Shown: in pieces, positions 27,300 through 34,674 of the stretch
Position numbering within the stretch: position 1 is the stretch's first letter
Layout of the letters: each line of letters begins with the position of its first letter
Assembly (NCBI GenBank): GCA_964203235.1
Contig: CAXNLE010000001.1
Span: 124,001-188,000 of the forward strand
Length of the DNA: 64,000 nt
Source of the DNA: BACL27 sp964203235
GTDB taxonomy: Bacteria; Actinomycetota; Acidimicrobiia; Acidimicrobiales; Ilumatobacteraceae
Reading direction: 5' to 3'
The notes under the pieces: model-generated
Database searches by the model: none
Seen by the model: only the letters and a program-made list of their open reading frames with translations
Told to the model about the DNA's origin: nothing
Program-made: the position numbers and the translations under genes

Positions 27300-27749
27300 T
27301 CAGGATGCGGCAATTAGCTTGTTCAAATTTTCAACGAACATAGCCAGAATCTTGTCGCTGACATCAGCGAGTGCGCCGCGACCGAATTGTGCAAGCTTGC
27401 CCGTAATTACGAGATCGGTGTGAACCAAGCATTTCGTCGACGTATCTGTAACGGCCTCAAGTCGGGCTGTGATGGTTGCCGAGGTGCTGCCTTTGCCAGA
27501 TTTATCGCGACCTTCACCCTTTAGTGCTGCACGGTGTTCGGCTTCATTGCGTTCAAGAAATTGGGCTTGGCCATCAAATTGAGCAAGGATCGGCCCTACT
27601 TTGACTTTGACATTTCCGAAATAAGTGTCTCCATCGATTTCGGTTAATTGTGCGCCAGGTAAGCACGGTGCGATGAGCTCTAAGTCAGTGAGGATTGTCC
27701 AGGCGTTTGCGATTGGCACATTAACTACAAATTCGTGATTAAGGTCCAT
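27300..27749 (-). CDS. coxG: CoxG-like SRPBCC protein
   Basis: A 149-residue single-domain protein of the SRPBCC (START-like) fold, matching CoxG. It opens with HEFVVNVPIANAWTILTDLELIAPCLPGA, the usual N-terminal strand and helix, and closes with the helix QFGRGALADVSDKILAMFVENL. CoxG proteins accompany molybdenum hydroxylases and are needed for enzyme attachment or quinone-linked electron transfer in CO oxidisers; by analogy this one serves the coxLSM enzyme in the same operon. A GGAG ribosome site precedes the ATG. It is the first gene after the repeat-bearing divergent promoter. Being split from coxLSM by a complete ABC importer is unusual. Confidence 0.88.
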   Translation of the reverse strand: MDLNHEFVVNVPIANAWTILTDLELIAPCLPGAQLTEIDGDTYFGNVKVKVGPILAQFDGQAQFLERNEAEHRAALKGEGRDKSGKGSTSATITARLEAVTDTSTKCLVHTDLVITGKLAQFGRGALADVSDKILAMFVENLNKLIAAS

Positions 27750-27771
27750 GAAAATTGTCTCCAGATGTACT

Positions 27772-27828
27772 GTTTAGTTTTACAGTTTAAATTTGCTGTT
27801 TATATTTATAGTTTAGTTCTCTAGTTTA
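27772..27828. promoter_or_regulatory. Five GTTTA elements at exact 13-bp spacing in a divergent promoter
   Basis: GTTTA begins at 27772, 27785, 27798, 27811 and 27824, each 13 bp from the last, in the 85 bp between the coxG and ThuA-like starts. The units read GTTTAGTTTTACA, GTTTAAATTTGCT, GTTTATATTTATA, GTTTAGTTCTCTA and GTTTAAAA. The conserved core with varied spacer argues for a repeated protein-binding site rather than simple slippage. The last unit overlaps TAGTTT (27822-27827), a -10 box 7 nt before the GTG at 27835, so a bound protein would block or guide that promoter. Confidence 0.75.
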
Positions 27829-27834
27829 AAAGGC

Positions 27835-28551
27835 GTGATGAAAACAAAAAATAATTTGATTCTTTCTGGCGGTTGGGCACATAACTTTGCCACAAGTGTG
27901 CCGAATTTAGTTGAGACATTAAGCGCAGTTAATTTTGCTTCTGACGTGGCATTTGATATTTCTGAATCAATTGAATTGCTTGAGTCGAAGAACTTTGACT
28001 TGATAACTGTCTTGGCTTGTTGGTTTCAGATGAAAGATGCTCGATACTCACAGCAGAATCGTGAGATTTGGTCGCGCACAACTACACAACAGTGGCGAGA
28101 TGCAATGTTGAAGCAAAAAAATAATGGCGCTGGGTTATTGGCAATGCATACTGCACCTATTTGTTTTGACGATTGGAGTGAGTGGCCAAAATGGATTGGT
28201 GGTTCTTGGGATTGGCAGAAGTCATCGCATCCGCCGCTTGGTGAATTGAATGTCGCACCTTGTGGCGACCATGTAATCGTTGCAGGCGTCGAGCCATTTG
28301 TTGTTCGCGACGAACTTTACTCAAATCTTTCACGAGATGAATCATCGCAAGTAATTTTGCAATCAACTGATGGCAACTCAACTCAGCCAACTTTATGGGT
28401 TAATGAAAATAACTTAGGTCGTGTTGTCTATAACGCGTTGGGCCACGATTTAGTGTCGGTTTCACATTTATCTCACCAACAACTAATTAAGCGCAGTGCG
28501 ATGTGGGCTTGTCACGCGACCGACTTTGAAGTAGAAGCCATAACTTTGTAG
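27835..28551 (+). CDS. ThuA-like domain protein
   Basis: A 238-residue protein of the ThuA (trehalose-utilisation-like, class I glutamine-amidotransferase-like) fold. The landmarks are ILSGGWAHNF near the start, FDLITVLACWF, GLLAMHTAP near residue 103, and IGGSWDWQKSSHPPLG. ThuA-family proteins bind or modify sugars or related compounds and often lie with sugar-catabolic genes. The exact reaction is unsettled for most. A GTG at 27835 lies 7 nt after a TAGTTT -10 box, so a leaderless GTG start is favoured, although an ATG follows at once. It is divergent from coxG, and the ferredoxin gene follows by 15 nt. Confidence 0.78.
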   Translation: MMKTKNNLILSGGWAHNFATSVPNLVETLSAVNFASDVAFDISESIELLESKNFDLITVLACWFQMKDARYSQQNREIWSRTTTQQWRDAMLKQKNNGAGLLAMHTAPICFDDWSEWPKWIGGSWDWQKSSHPPLGELNVAPCGDHVIVAGVEPFVVRDELYSNLSRDESSQVILQSTDGNSTQPTLWVNENNLGRVVYNALGHDLVSVSHLSHQQLIKRSAMWACHATDFEVEAITL

Positions 28552-28566
28552 CAGTAATCTAAAAGT

Positions 28567-28788
28567 ATGAACTATCGCGTTGAAGTTAAGAAAGACTTGT
28601 GTATTAGCTCTGCAAAATGTGTGAGTGATGCACCAAAAATTTTCAAATTTGATCAAGACGAACTAGCAGAGCCTGTTAGTGAAACTACTCAAGAGCAATT
28701 GGCAGTTTTGATTCGCTTGGCTCGCAACTGCCCGGGCGAAGCAATCACTATCTACGACGAGAACGGTTCAGCAATCAGTTTGGAATAG
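28567..28788 (+). CDS. Single-cluster ferredoxin, probable P450 partner
   Basis: A 73-residue ferredoxin. The cysteines are C12, C18 and C54 followed by proline, with two cysteine pairs fewer than a two-cluster protein. This spacing matches 3Fe-4S (or labile 4Fe-4S) ferredoxins that reduce bacterial cytochromes P450. The second position of the usual CxxC-type cluster is alanine (SSAKC), consistent with three ligands. It ends 7 nt from the end of a P450 gene on the opposite strand. A second P450 lies beyond, so an electron-donor role to either is likely (inference). No ferredoxin reductase gene is in the island. Confidence 0.85.
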   Translation: MNYRVEVKKDLCISSAKCVSDAPKIFKFDQDELAEPVSETTQEQLAVLIRLARNCPGEAITIYDENGSAISLE

Positions 28789-28795
28789 CGCTCGT

Positions 28796-30010
28796 TTAGA
28801 TTTGAGCGGGCGCTGGTGAGCCAAAGATAACCGGATACGAGAGCCAGTTTTTACGCGCAGACTGCTCGTCCCGTCGAGGCGGGTTTTGTGGGTCAACGAT
28901 TGCGCCATGACTCAAAACGATTTGAGCCATCGTGGCGATCGCACCGGTCAGCGAAATTTCAGAATCGGCCGGCTGGCTTTCAAGGCCACTGACTAGTTCT
29001 TGGCCGATGCAAGCGTGAAACCCAGAACCAAAACTTAGTCCCCAAGGGGCGATGCCTTCTTGAGTTTCTCGAAACGGGTTGAACTGGTCTGCATCACTTC
29101 CAAAAACGTTTACATCACGATTTGCGGCTCGCATGTCGATCGTGACACGAGTATCTTGCGAAATCAAAACACCAGATTCAAGTTTTGTTTCAGTGACGGC
29201 TACTCGACTTGACTCTGGGCTAGCGGGGTTGAGTCGAAGTGACTCAAAGCCAAATCGTTGCAACAACGAAATATCGTTAACTAATTTTTCACGGTCATTT
29301 GGGTTGTGTCTGATCCATTCAAAAATATGATCCATCAGGTTGACGAATGCTCCAGATGTTGAATGTGAACCAACCCATGGGAAGTAAGCAATTTCGTGGA
29401 GTAAAGATTCATCAGAAATTTCTAGATTGTCATGGTTGACTAGCAAAGTTGTCAAGACATCTTTTGGTAAGTCGTCTGCAGACTTTGTTTGTAGCGACAC
29501 TTGTTCGATGAGTGCAAGTCGATTTTTGCGCGCTGGCTCAAAAAATTCTTTTGCAAATAGTTCAAGTGCGGCATTGCCTCGCTCGATTACAGCCTGTTTG
29601 TCACCGATGAAATGGTTGACACTTGAAGCGCGAGCAAGTTTTGACATAATCTCGGCCAGCAATGCGAACCTTTGCGGGTCGTCACCAAGATCAATGCCAG
29701 CGATCCCAGCTGAGATGCGCATCATTGTCAAGCGGGCGAGTTGCAAAAGATCTACTTGGCCGCCAACAATATGCGGTTGAATACTTTCGTAGATGTTGTG
29801 GGGGATTAAATTCTTCTCCCAAAAAGCAAAAGTATCACGACGAAAAAGTCGATTCTCTAGTCGACGACGTGCGTTATGTTCTGCGCCGTGCAAATTTACG
29901 ATCACACCGTGCATCAGCGCGATGCCTTCGTCGTATAGACCCTGTCGCAGATCTCGATTGCGCAACGCCGATTTGGCGTCAACCCAACTAGAGAGCGTGA
30001 TATTCGACAT
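28796..30010 (-). CDS. Cytochrome P450, paralogue A
   Basis: A 404-residue soluble P450. The haem-thiolate loop FGSGFHAC334IG and the K-helix E256-S-L-R259 are intact, so haem binding is expected. In the I-helix the usual (A/G)Gx(D/E)T oxygen-activation motif reads V213-G-S-H216-S, with histidine in place of the acidic residue and serine for threonine. The N-terminal NLHGAEHNARRRLENRLFRR segment is shared with the P450 encoded next to it, so the two arose by duplication. It is the last gene in a minus-strand run of amidohydrolase, two SDRs and two P450s, and faces the ferredoxin gene. The substrate is unknown. Confidence 0.88.
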   Translation of the reverse strand: MSNITLSSWVDAKSALRNRDLRQGLYDEGIALMHGVIVNLHGAEHNARRRLENRLFRRDTFAFWEKNLIPHNIYESIQPHIVGGQVDLLQLARLTMMRISAGIAGIDLGDDPQRFALLAEIMSKLARASSVNHFIGDKQAVIERGNAALELFAKEFFEPARKNRLALIEQVSLQTKSADDLPKDVLTTLLVNHDNLEISDESLLHEIAYFPWVGSHSTSGAFVNLMDHIFEWIRHNPNDREKLVNDISLLQRFGFESLRLNPASPESSRVAVTETKLESGVLISQDTRVTIDMRAANRDVNVFGSDADQFNPFRETQEGIAPWGLSFGSGFHACIGQELVSGLESQPADSEISLTGAIATMAQIVLSHGAIVDPQNPPRRDEQSARKNWLSYPVIFGSPAPAQI

Positions 30011-30054
30011 TTTTATTTCAAATAATTATGGTTGAGCATTTCGCAGAACCGAGA

Positions 30055-31260
30055 CTATTTTTCAAATAAAACGTGGTACGAACCCCAGTAAGGCCGTTTT
30101 GTTGTTATATCAATTTTGGCTGGCTGGCTTGGGTCGGCGACAACATTTCTATCAAACATCGCCTGAACAGCAACGGTGGCTAAACCAAATTCGTAGTCAG
30201 AAGTATCTTCTGATCTTTCAGATAGTCCGGCGGCAAGTTCTTGACCGATACATGCGTGCATTCCGTGTCCGAACGAGAGACCCCATGCGGCGACATTCGG
30301 TGTCGAAATCTGGCGATGTGGATCAAACTCGTTTGCATCCGCGCCAAAAATTTCACCACTGCGATTTATCGACATTAAATCAATAGTCACTGTTGAATTT
30401 TTCGGAACGATAGTTCCTGATTTGAGAGTTACATCTGACAATGCTCGACGCATTGCAGTTGGGCTTGAAGGGTTCAGGCGAATTGTCTCGAACATTGCCC
30501 GTTGCACGAACGACTTGTCGTTCGTAATTAATGCAGCATCCTCAGGGTGTTTCTTTAGCCAATTAAACAAATTGTCGAGAGTGCGAACAAATGCAGTAGC
30601 TGACGTGTGAGCGCCAGCTAGAAGAAAGAATGCGATCTCTTTCAAAATAATTTCGTGCGGAAGATGCAGAGAATCTTCATTTTTAAGTAGTTCGGTGAGA
30701 ATATCCTTAGGCAAGTTTACGCTGCTGTCATTTTTTGACTCGGCGATAAGTTTTTGTCGTCGAGCAATGGAGGGTGCTAAAAACTGTGTGTCAAACTCAG
30801 ACTTTGCTTGCTCAATTTCTACAGTAACTTCAGCTGGGTCACGAGTGGTGTGGGCAAGTGTCGCACCTTCAATGAACTTCATCATGAAGTTGTAAAGATT
30901 GGCTGTCTCTTCTTTGGTTTTAAGCGGCCGATCAACGCCTGCATTAAGGGCCGCAAGATTCATCATTAGTTGGTGCGAAAGCGTTACGAGTTCAGCACGA
31001 CCTGCCTGCACGAACGGTTCAAGTGTTTCTGAAATTACTTGTGGAAACAAATCTCTTTCGTAATGCACGAGGGTTTCACGACGAAACAAACGATTTTCGA
31101 GTCGTCGTCGCGCGCGGTGCTCATCTCCGTGCAGGTTGACGAGCACACCTTCCATCACGACTTCGCCAGCGTCGTATAGAGCCTGCTTGAAATCTTTATG
31201 ACGGTAAATTTCTTTTGCTTCTTCGAAGTTTGTTACCGTCAGGACATTTTGTGAATTCAT
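30055..31260 (-). CDS. Cytochrome P450, paralogue B
   Basis: A 401-residue P450 with haem loop FGHGMHAC337IG and K-helix E258-T-I-R261. Its I-helix reads A215-G-A-H218-T219: threonine is kept but the acidic partner is histidine, as in its paralogue. ATG at 31260 is chosen although the frame is open 20 codons further, because it overlaps the SDR stop as TAATG and begins at the family N-terminus. The gene is thus translationally coupled to the SDR before it. Paralogue A follows after a 44-nt gap. Shared segments with paralogue A include RRRLENRLFRR and HACIGQEL. Confidence 0.88.
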   Translation of the reverse strand: MNSQNVLTVTNFEEAKEIYRHKDFKQALYDAGEVVMEGVLVNLHGDEHRARRRLENRLFRRETLVHYERDLFPQVISETLEPFVQAGRAELVTLSHQLMMNLAALNAGVDRPLKTKEETANLYNFMMKFIEGATLAHTTRDPAEVTVEIEQAKSEFDTQFLAPSIARRQKLIAESKNDSSVNLPKDILTELLKNEDSLHLPHEIILKEIAFFLLAGAHTSATAFVRTLDNLFNWLKKHPEDAALITNDKSFVQRAMFETIRLNPSSPTAMRRALSDVTLKSGTIVPKNSTVTIDLMSINRSGEIFGADANEFDPHRQISTPNVAAWGLSFGHGMHACIGQELAAGLSERSEDTSDYEFGLATVAVQAMFDRNVVADPSQPAKIDITTKRPYWGSYHVLFEK

Positions 31261-32018
31261 TATGAAATAACCCCCAGACCCATTCCACCATCTACCGAAA
31301 GTACGGTACCAGTAACCCACTCGGCTCGAATTAAATATTCGATTCCTTCAGCAATTTCGAGTGAAGTACCAATTCTCCCAACAGCGTGATGGTTCGCGAT
31401 CGACTCAAGTCGTTTTGCTGCGGCTTCATCGTCGTAGAGTCCGGCACGCTGATTAATCTCGGTCAAAACTGCTCCAGGTCGCACGGCGTTAACGCGAATC
31501 TTTCGTGGTCCTAATTCTGTTGCTAAAACTTTTACTAGTGCTTCAAGGGCACCTTTGGTTGCCGCATATGGCGCCGCACCCGGGTATGCGCGAACTGTAT
31601 ATACAGAACCGATGAAGATGATTGCCCCCTCGGTTGCCACAAGATGTGGAAGTGCAACCTGAGTCAACATCATTCCTGAAATCACATTGTCATTAAAAAC
31701 TTGTAGCAGTCTTTCTTCTGTCCATTCTTCAACTGGCTTTCGCTCCATGTTGCCAGCGTTAGAAATTAAAGCGTCGATACGTCCACCGTGAGAAATCGCC
31801 GCATCAATTAGTTTTTGGCGATCGGCACTGCTAGTGACGTCTGCAGTAACCCAGGCGCAGTTGCTACCAATTTCTTTGGCGACAGTTTTGATTCGATCTT
31901 CTCGCCGACCACAAATAGTTACTTTGGCACCTTGGGCCGCAAGATAGCGAGCAGTCGCTTCACCAATACCTGAGCCACCACCAGTTATAACAACTGACAT
32001 TTCTTTAATCGGTTTCAT
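31260..32018 (-). CDS. Short-chain dehydrogenase/reductase 1
   Basis: A 252-residue classical SDR. The cofactor motif T12-G-G-G-S-G-I-G19 is followed by CGRRED (basic residues after the second strand, hinting at NADP), SNAGN, the catalytic serine in IGSVYT and the YAATK pair, and the C-terminal VTGTVLSVDGGMG. It oxidises or reduces alcohol/carbonyl groups. It starts 3 nt after the stop of the second SDR and is coupled to the P450 gene downstream. In context it would act on P450 or hydrolase products (inference). Confidence 0.9.
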   Translation of the reverse strand: MKPIKEMSVVITGGGSGIGEATARYLAAQGAKVTICGRREDRIKTVAKEIGSNCAWVTADVTSSADRQKLIDAAISHGGRIDALISNAGNMERKPVEEWTEERLLQVFNDNVISGMMLTQVALPHLVATEGAIIFIGSVYTVRAYPGAAPYAATKGALEALVKVLATELGPRKIRVNAVRPGAVLTEINQRAGLYDDEAAAKRLESIANHHAVGRIGTSLEIAEGIEYLIRAEWVTGTVLSVDGGMGLGVIS

Positions 32019-32021
32019 TAT

Positions 32022-32795
32022 TTACTCTGACGGGCCAACTGAGTCAACACTCTTCGGTCGTGGAAGCGTCGACAAAATACTCATTGTGACTCCACCGTCT
32101 ACGAGAATGTTTTCACCAGTGATGTATGAAGACTGCTCTGATGCGAAAAACGAAACTAGGTTTGCGATGTCTTGCGCAGTGCCGAGTCTGCGAAGCGGAA
32201 TTCGCTTCTCTCGCGCCTCACGAATTTCTAGATCGGCGTGCACAGCATTACTCATGCCGGCATCAATTAGCCCGGGGGCAATTGAGTTGACACGAATTCC
32301 GTGCGGGCCCCATTCAAGTGCCATTTGCTTCGTCAATAACGCAACGCCAGCCTTTGTTGATGTGTATGCACCACTATTTGGGCCTGGGACTACGCCATTC
32401 ATTGATGTGATGCTGATGATGTGTCCAGGTTTGCCATCGGCAACCATTAGCGCAGCAACTTGGCGCGAGACTGTGAAGGTTCCTATCAGATTGACGCGAA
32501 CCACTGCTTCAAACTCTGATTGAGCAAGCGTTAGTAATGGCCCGAAGCGAACGATTCCGGCATTGTTGACAAGCAAATCTGGTGTCGAGCCAAATTGCTT
32601 TATCGCTTTTTCTACCGAATTCACATCTGAAACATCTGCAGAAATAGCAACACAGTTTTTTGGCAACTTTTCATCTCGTTCAACATCGGCAACATTTAGA
32701 TCAAGAATTCCGACGTGCCAACCTTCAGATGCAAGTTGATTAACAATTACTCTGCCGATTCCATTCGCTCCACCTGTGACGATTGCACTCTTCAT
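32022..32795 (-). CDS. Short-chain dehydrogenase/reductase 2
   Basis: A 257-residue classical SDR with TGGANGIG near residue 7, an acidic DLN after the second strand (favouring NAD), NNAGI, the catalytic serine in SITSMNG and the YTSTK pair, and ITGENILVDGG near the end. ATG at 32795 is chosen because it overlaps the amidohydrolase stop as ATGA; the longer open frame upstream lies inside that gene. A C-terminal tail of about 20 residues (STLPRPKSVDSVGPSE) extends past the usual end. The two SDRs differ in cofactor signature, so sequential or opposite redox steps are possible. Confidence 0.9.
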   Translation of the reverse strand: MKSAIVTGGANGIGRVIVNQLASEGWHVGILDLNVADVERDEKLPKNCVAISADVSDVNSVEKAIKQFGSTPDLLVNNAGIVRFGPLLTLAQSEFEAVVRVNLIGTFTVSRQVAALMVADGKPGHIISITSMNGVVPGPNSGAYTSTKAGVALLTKQMALEWGPHGIRVNSIAPGLIDAGMSNAVHADLEIREAREKRIPLRRLGTAQDIANLVSFFASEQSSYITGENILVDGGVTMSILSTLPRPKSVDSVGPSE

Positions 32796-34117
32796 TTTGA
32801 GTAAGCGAGTTCTCTTGTCAGCGCAACATCTGACCAACCCGAAGATTGCTCTCCGCGCAGCATGGAGCGTGGCTCGATAGGCGAGAGGTCGATATTTTTG
32901 CCACGACAGAAAAGGTGGCGAAACAAACTTTTATTACCTAGTAGTGAAATATCTTTTGAAGGATCGCCGTCAAGAACTAAAACGTCAGCGCGATACCCGG
33001 TAGCGATGCATCCGGTTTCGCCGTCTTGATCTAATGCGACAGCGTTGTCTTTCGTGCCACAAGTAATTGCCTGAAGCGGGGTCATTCCGAGATGCTTGAC
33101 GAAAACTTCCATTTCGCGAGCATGCCAATGCCCATATGGTGTCATTGAAAAACCACTTTCTGAGCCGCACAACAGTTTTACGCCAGCGTCATATGCCTGT
33201 CGTAATTTCGCACCAGTGTTTTCAAGTTCTCCGGCGAAGATTGATTTTGCTGAAGATGTTGCGCCAGCCTTATGCCCGAACTCTGAAAGATTCGCAAGAA
33301 ATGTAAAGACCGGCCCAACAGGAACTTTTTTGTCGATTATTGCCTCAAGCGATGCATCACCAAGAAACGATGCATGCCAAATTATGTCAACGCCAGCCAT
33401 CACCGAATCAAGAGTTGCTTTGTCGCCACGACAGTGCGCTGTTACTCGCACGCCTAAATCGTGCGCTGTATCACAAACTACTTTTAACTCTTCGCGTGTC
33501 CAGACTTGTATCTCGCCCGACCGTGTAGGGATAGAACCAGTGACATGAATCTTTATGCAGTCTGCACCGTCTTTAACTTGACGGCGCACAGCGAGCACAG
33601 TCTCTTCTTTGTTGCGTACGACTTCGGCATATCCGGCAGTACCAGAATCAGGAATCAATTTGCCGGCCGTTCCGCCAACTGCAGTCATCAGTGCATAAGA
33701 ACCAGATTTCATAGTTGGGCCTTCAACGACACCAGCGTTAATTGAATCGCGAAGTGCTGGCCCAATGTTGAAGATTCCATCTACGTCAAACATCGAAGTA
33801 ACGCCAGCCCGCAGAACCTTTCGCACGTTATAAGCGGCGAGAATTGCGGCAGTTGCTGGGTCGCGATGCATGAAAAGCTCATCATTGGTTCGCGGTTCGC
33901 CAAGAGTGATATGGGTGTGTGCATCAATTAGCCCAGGCATCACTGTGAGGCCGGTTGCATCAACACGTCGCACTTCGCGCTCACTAGATTTTTCAACTAC
34001 AAGGTTCTTGCCAACAGCGACAATTCTGTCGCCCTCAATTAATACATCGGTCTTCGGCTGAGGTTGTGAGCCAGTGCCGTCAATTACGTTTCCACCGCTA
34101 ATCAGTACCGCGTGCAA
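32792..34117 (-). CDS. Metal-dependent amidohydrolase, imidazolonepropionase/prolidase-like
   Basis: A 441-residue TIM-barrel hydrolase. VMPGLIDAHTH gives the HxH metal site, CIKIHVTG the bridging lysine, VTAHCRG and IWHASF the two further histidines. After these, where most relatives have a catalytic aspartate (GTD), this protein has CGSESGF, so glutamate may replace aspartate. A beta-sandwich tail (ADVLVLDGDPSKD) is normal for the family. The start is TTG, supported by an AAGGAG ribosome site 7 nt upstream. It is the first gene of a run of amidohydrolase, SDR, SDR, P450 and P450. A TA-rich repeat array lies just upstream. Confidence 0.86.
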   Translation of the reverse strand: MHAVLISGGNVIDGTGSQPQPKTDVLIEGDRIVAVGKNLVVEKSSEREVRRVDATGLTVMPGLIDAHTHITLGEPRTNDELFMHRDPATAAILAAYNVRKVLRAGVTSMFDVDGIFNIGPALRDSINAGVVEGPTMKSGSYALMTAVGGTAGKLIPDSGTAGYAEVVRNKEETVLAVRRQVKDGADCIKIHVTGSIPTRSGEIQVWTREELKVVCDTAHDLGVRVTAHCRGDKATLDSVMAGVDIIWHASFLGDASLEAIIDKKVPVGPVFTFLANLSEFGHKAGATSSAKSIFAGELENTGAKLRQAYDAGVKLLCGSESGFSMTPYGHWHAREMEVFVKHLGMTPLQAITCGTKDNAVALDQDGETGCIATGYRADVLVLDGDPSKDISLLGNKSLFRHLFCRGKNIDLSPIEPRSMLRGEQSSGWSDVALTRELAYSK

Positions 34118-34151
34118 GGGGTTTCTCCTTTAATGAAGTGAGATAAGGATA

Positions 34152-34199
34152 CATATATACGGCTATATATATCTCTATATATATCTCTATATATACGTC
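34152..34199. promoter_or_regulatory. TA-rich 11-12 bp tandem array upstream of the amidohydrolase operon
   Basis: Four units follow each other: CATATATACGG (34152), then CTATATATATCT (34163 and 34175) and CTATATATACGT (34187). The middle units repeat at exactly 12 bp. The array fills most of the 81 bp between the VOC stop and the amidohydrolase TTG. Read on the minus strand it offers several overlapping -10-like hexamers. It could be a repeated regulator site or a slippage-prone promoter. Confidence 0.65.
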
Positions 34200-34669
34200 T
34201 ACGAAGGGTATTGCATTCCTGCCCACCAAGCCTGCAGTTGCGGTCGGGCAGCGATGTCAACGATCTCAATTCGTTGTCCTAACGGATTTTGAAAGTATGC
34301 AAAGCGGGTGGGCTGCCCATCCGCGTCGACCATCCACGATTCAAGTTTGTGGCCATCACTAACGAGATCTGAAATTGACTTCTTAAAATCGTGTGACCAC
34401 CATCCGAGGTGATGCGGGCCGCCGTTAGGTACATGATCCCATGGCGAGCCAGGACACTTTTGAATAAGTTCGACATGCATTGGATCATGAATTGAATAAG
34501 TTACAAAAATTGAAAATTCAGTTATCGCTGTCGTTGGGGTTTGCACTTTGACAGTGCGGATTGTTGGTGTTGCCCATTGCAACCCGGTTGAGCCAAATGC
34601 TTTCATTGATAACTCGAGATCATCTACCACCCATGCGATGTGATAAAGATCCGTGTTATCTAATGGCAT
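34199..34669 (-). CDS. VOC-superfamily (glyoxalase/extradiol dioxygenase-fold) protein
   Basis: A 156-residue protein with one vicinal-oxygen-chelate module pair. LYHIAWVVDDLELSMKAF opens it with the first metal histidine, GGPHHLGWWSHD follows midway, and QNPLGQRIEIVD near the end supplies the metal glutamate. This pattern fits glyoxalase/epimerase/lactoylglutathione-lyase-like enzymes. A ring-cleaving dioxygenase would normally be longer. It starts 5 nt after the ACMSD-like amidohydrolase, so the two are cotranscribed. Its specific reaction is unknown; an isomerase or hydrolase role in the same pathway is plausible. Confidence 0.82.
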   Translation of the reverse strand: MPLDNTDLYHIAWVVDDLELSMKAFGSTGLQWATPTIRTVKVQTPTTAITEFSIFVTYSIHDPMHVELIQKCPGSPWDHVPNGGPHHLGWWSHDFKKSISDLVSDGHKLESWMVDADGQPTRFAYFQNPLGQRIEIVDIAARPQLQAWWAGMQYPS

Positions 34670-34674
34670 AAAAA

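Noticed and set aside
27772..27828. CRISPR array
   Set aside because: The units are only 13 bp with no true spacers and no cas genes nearby.
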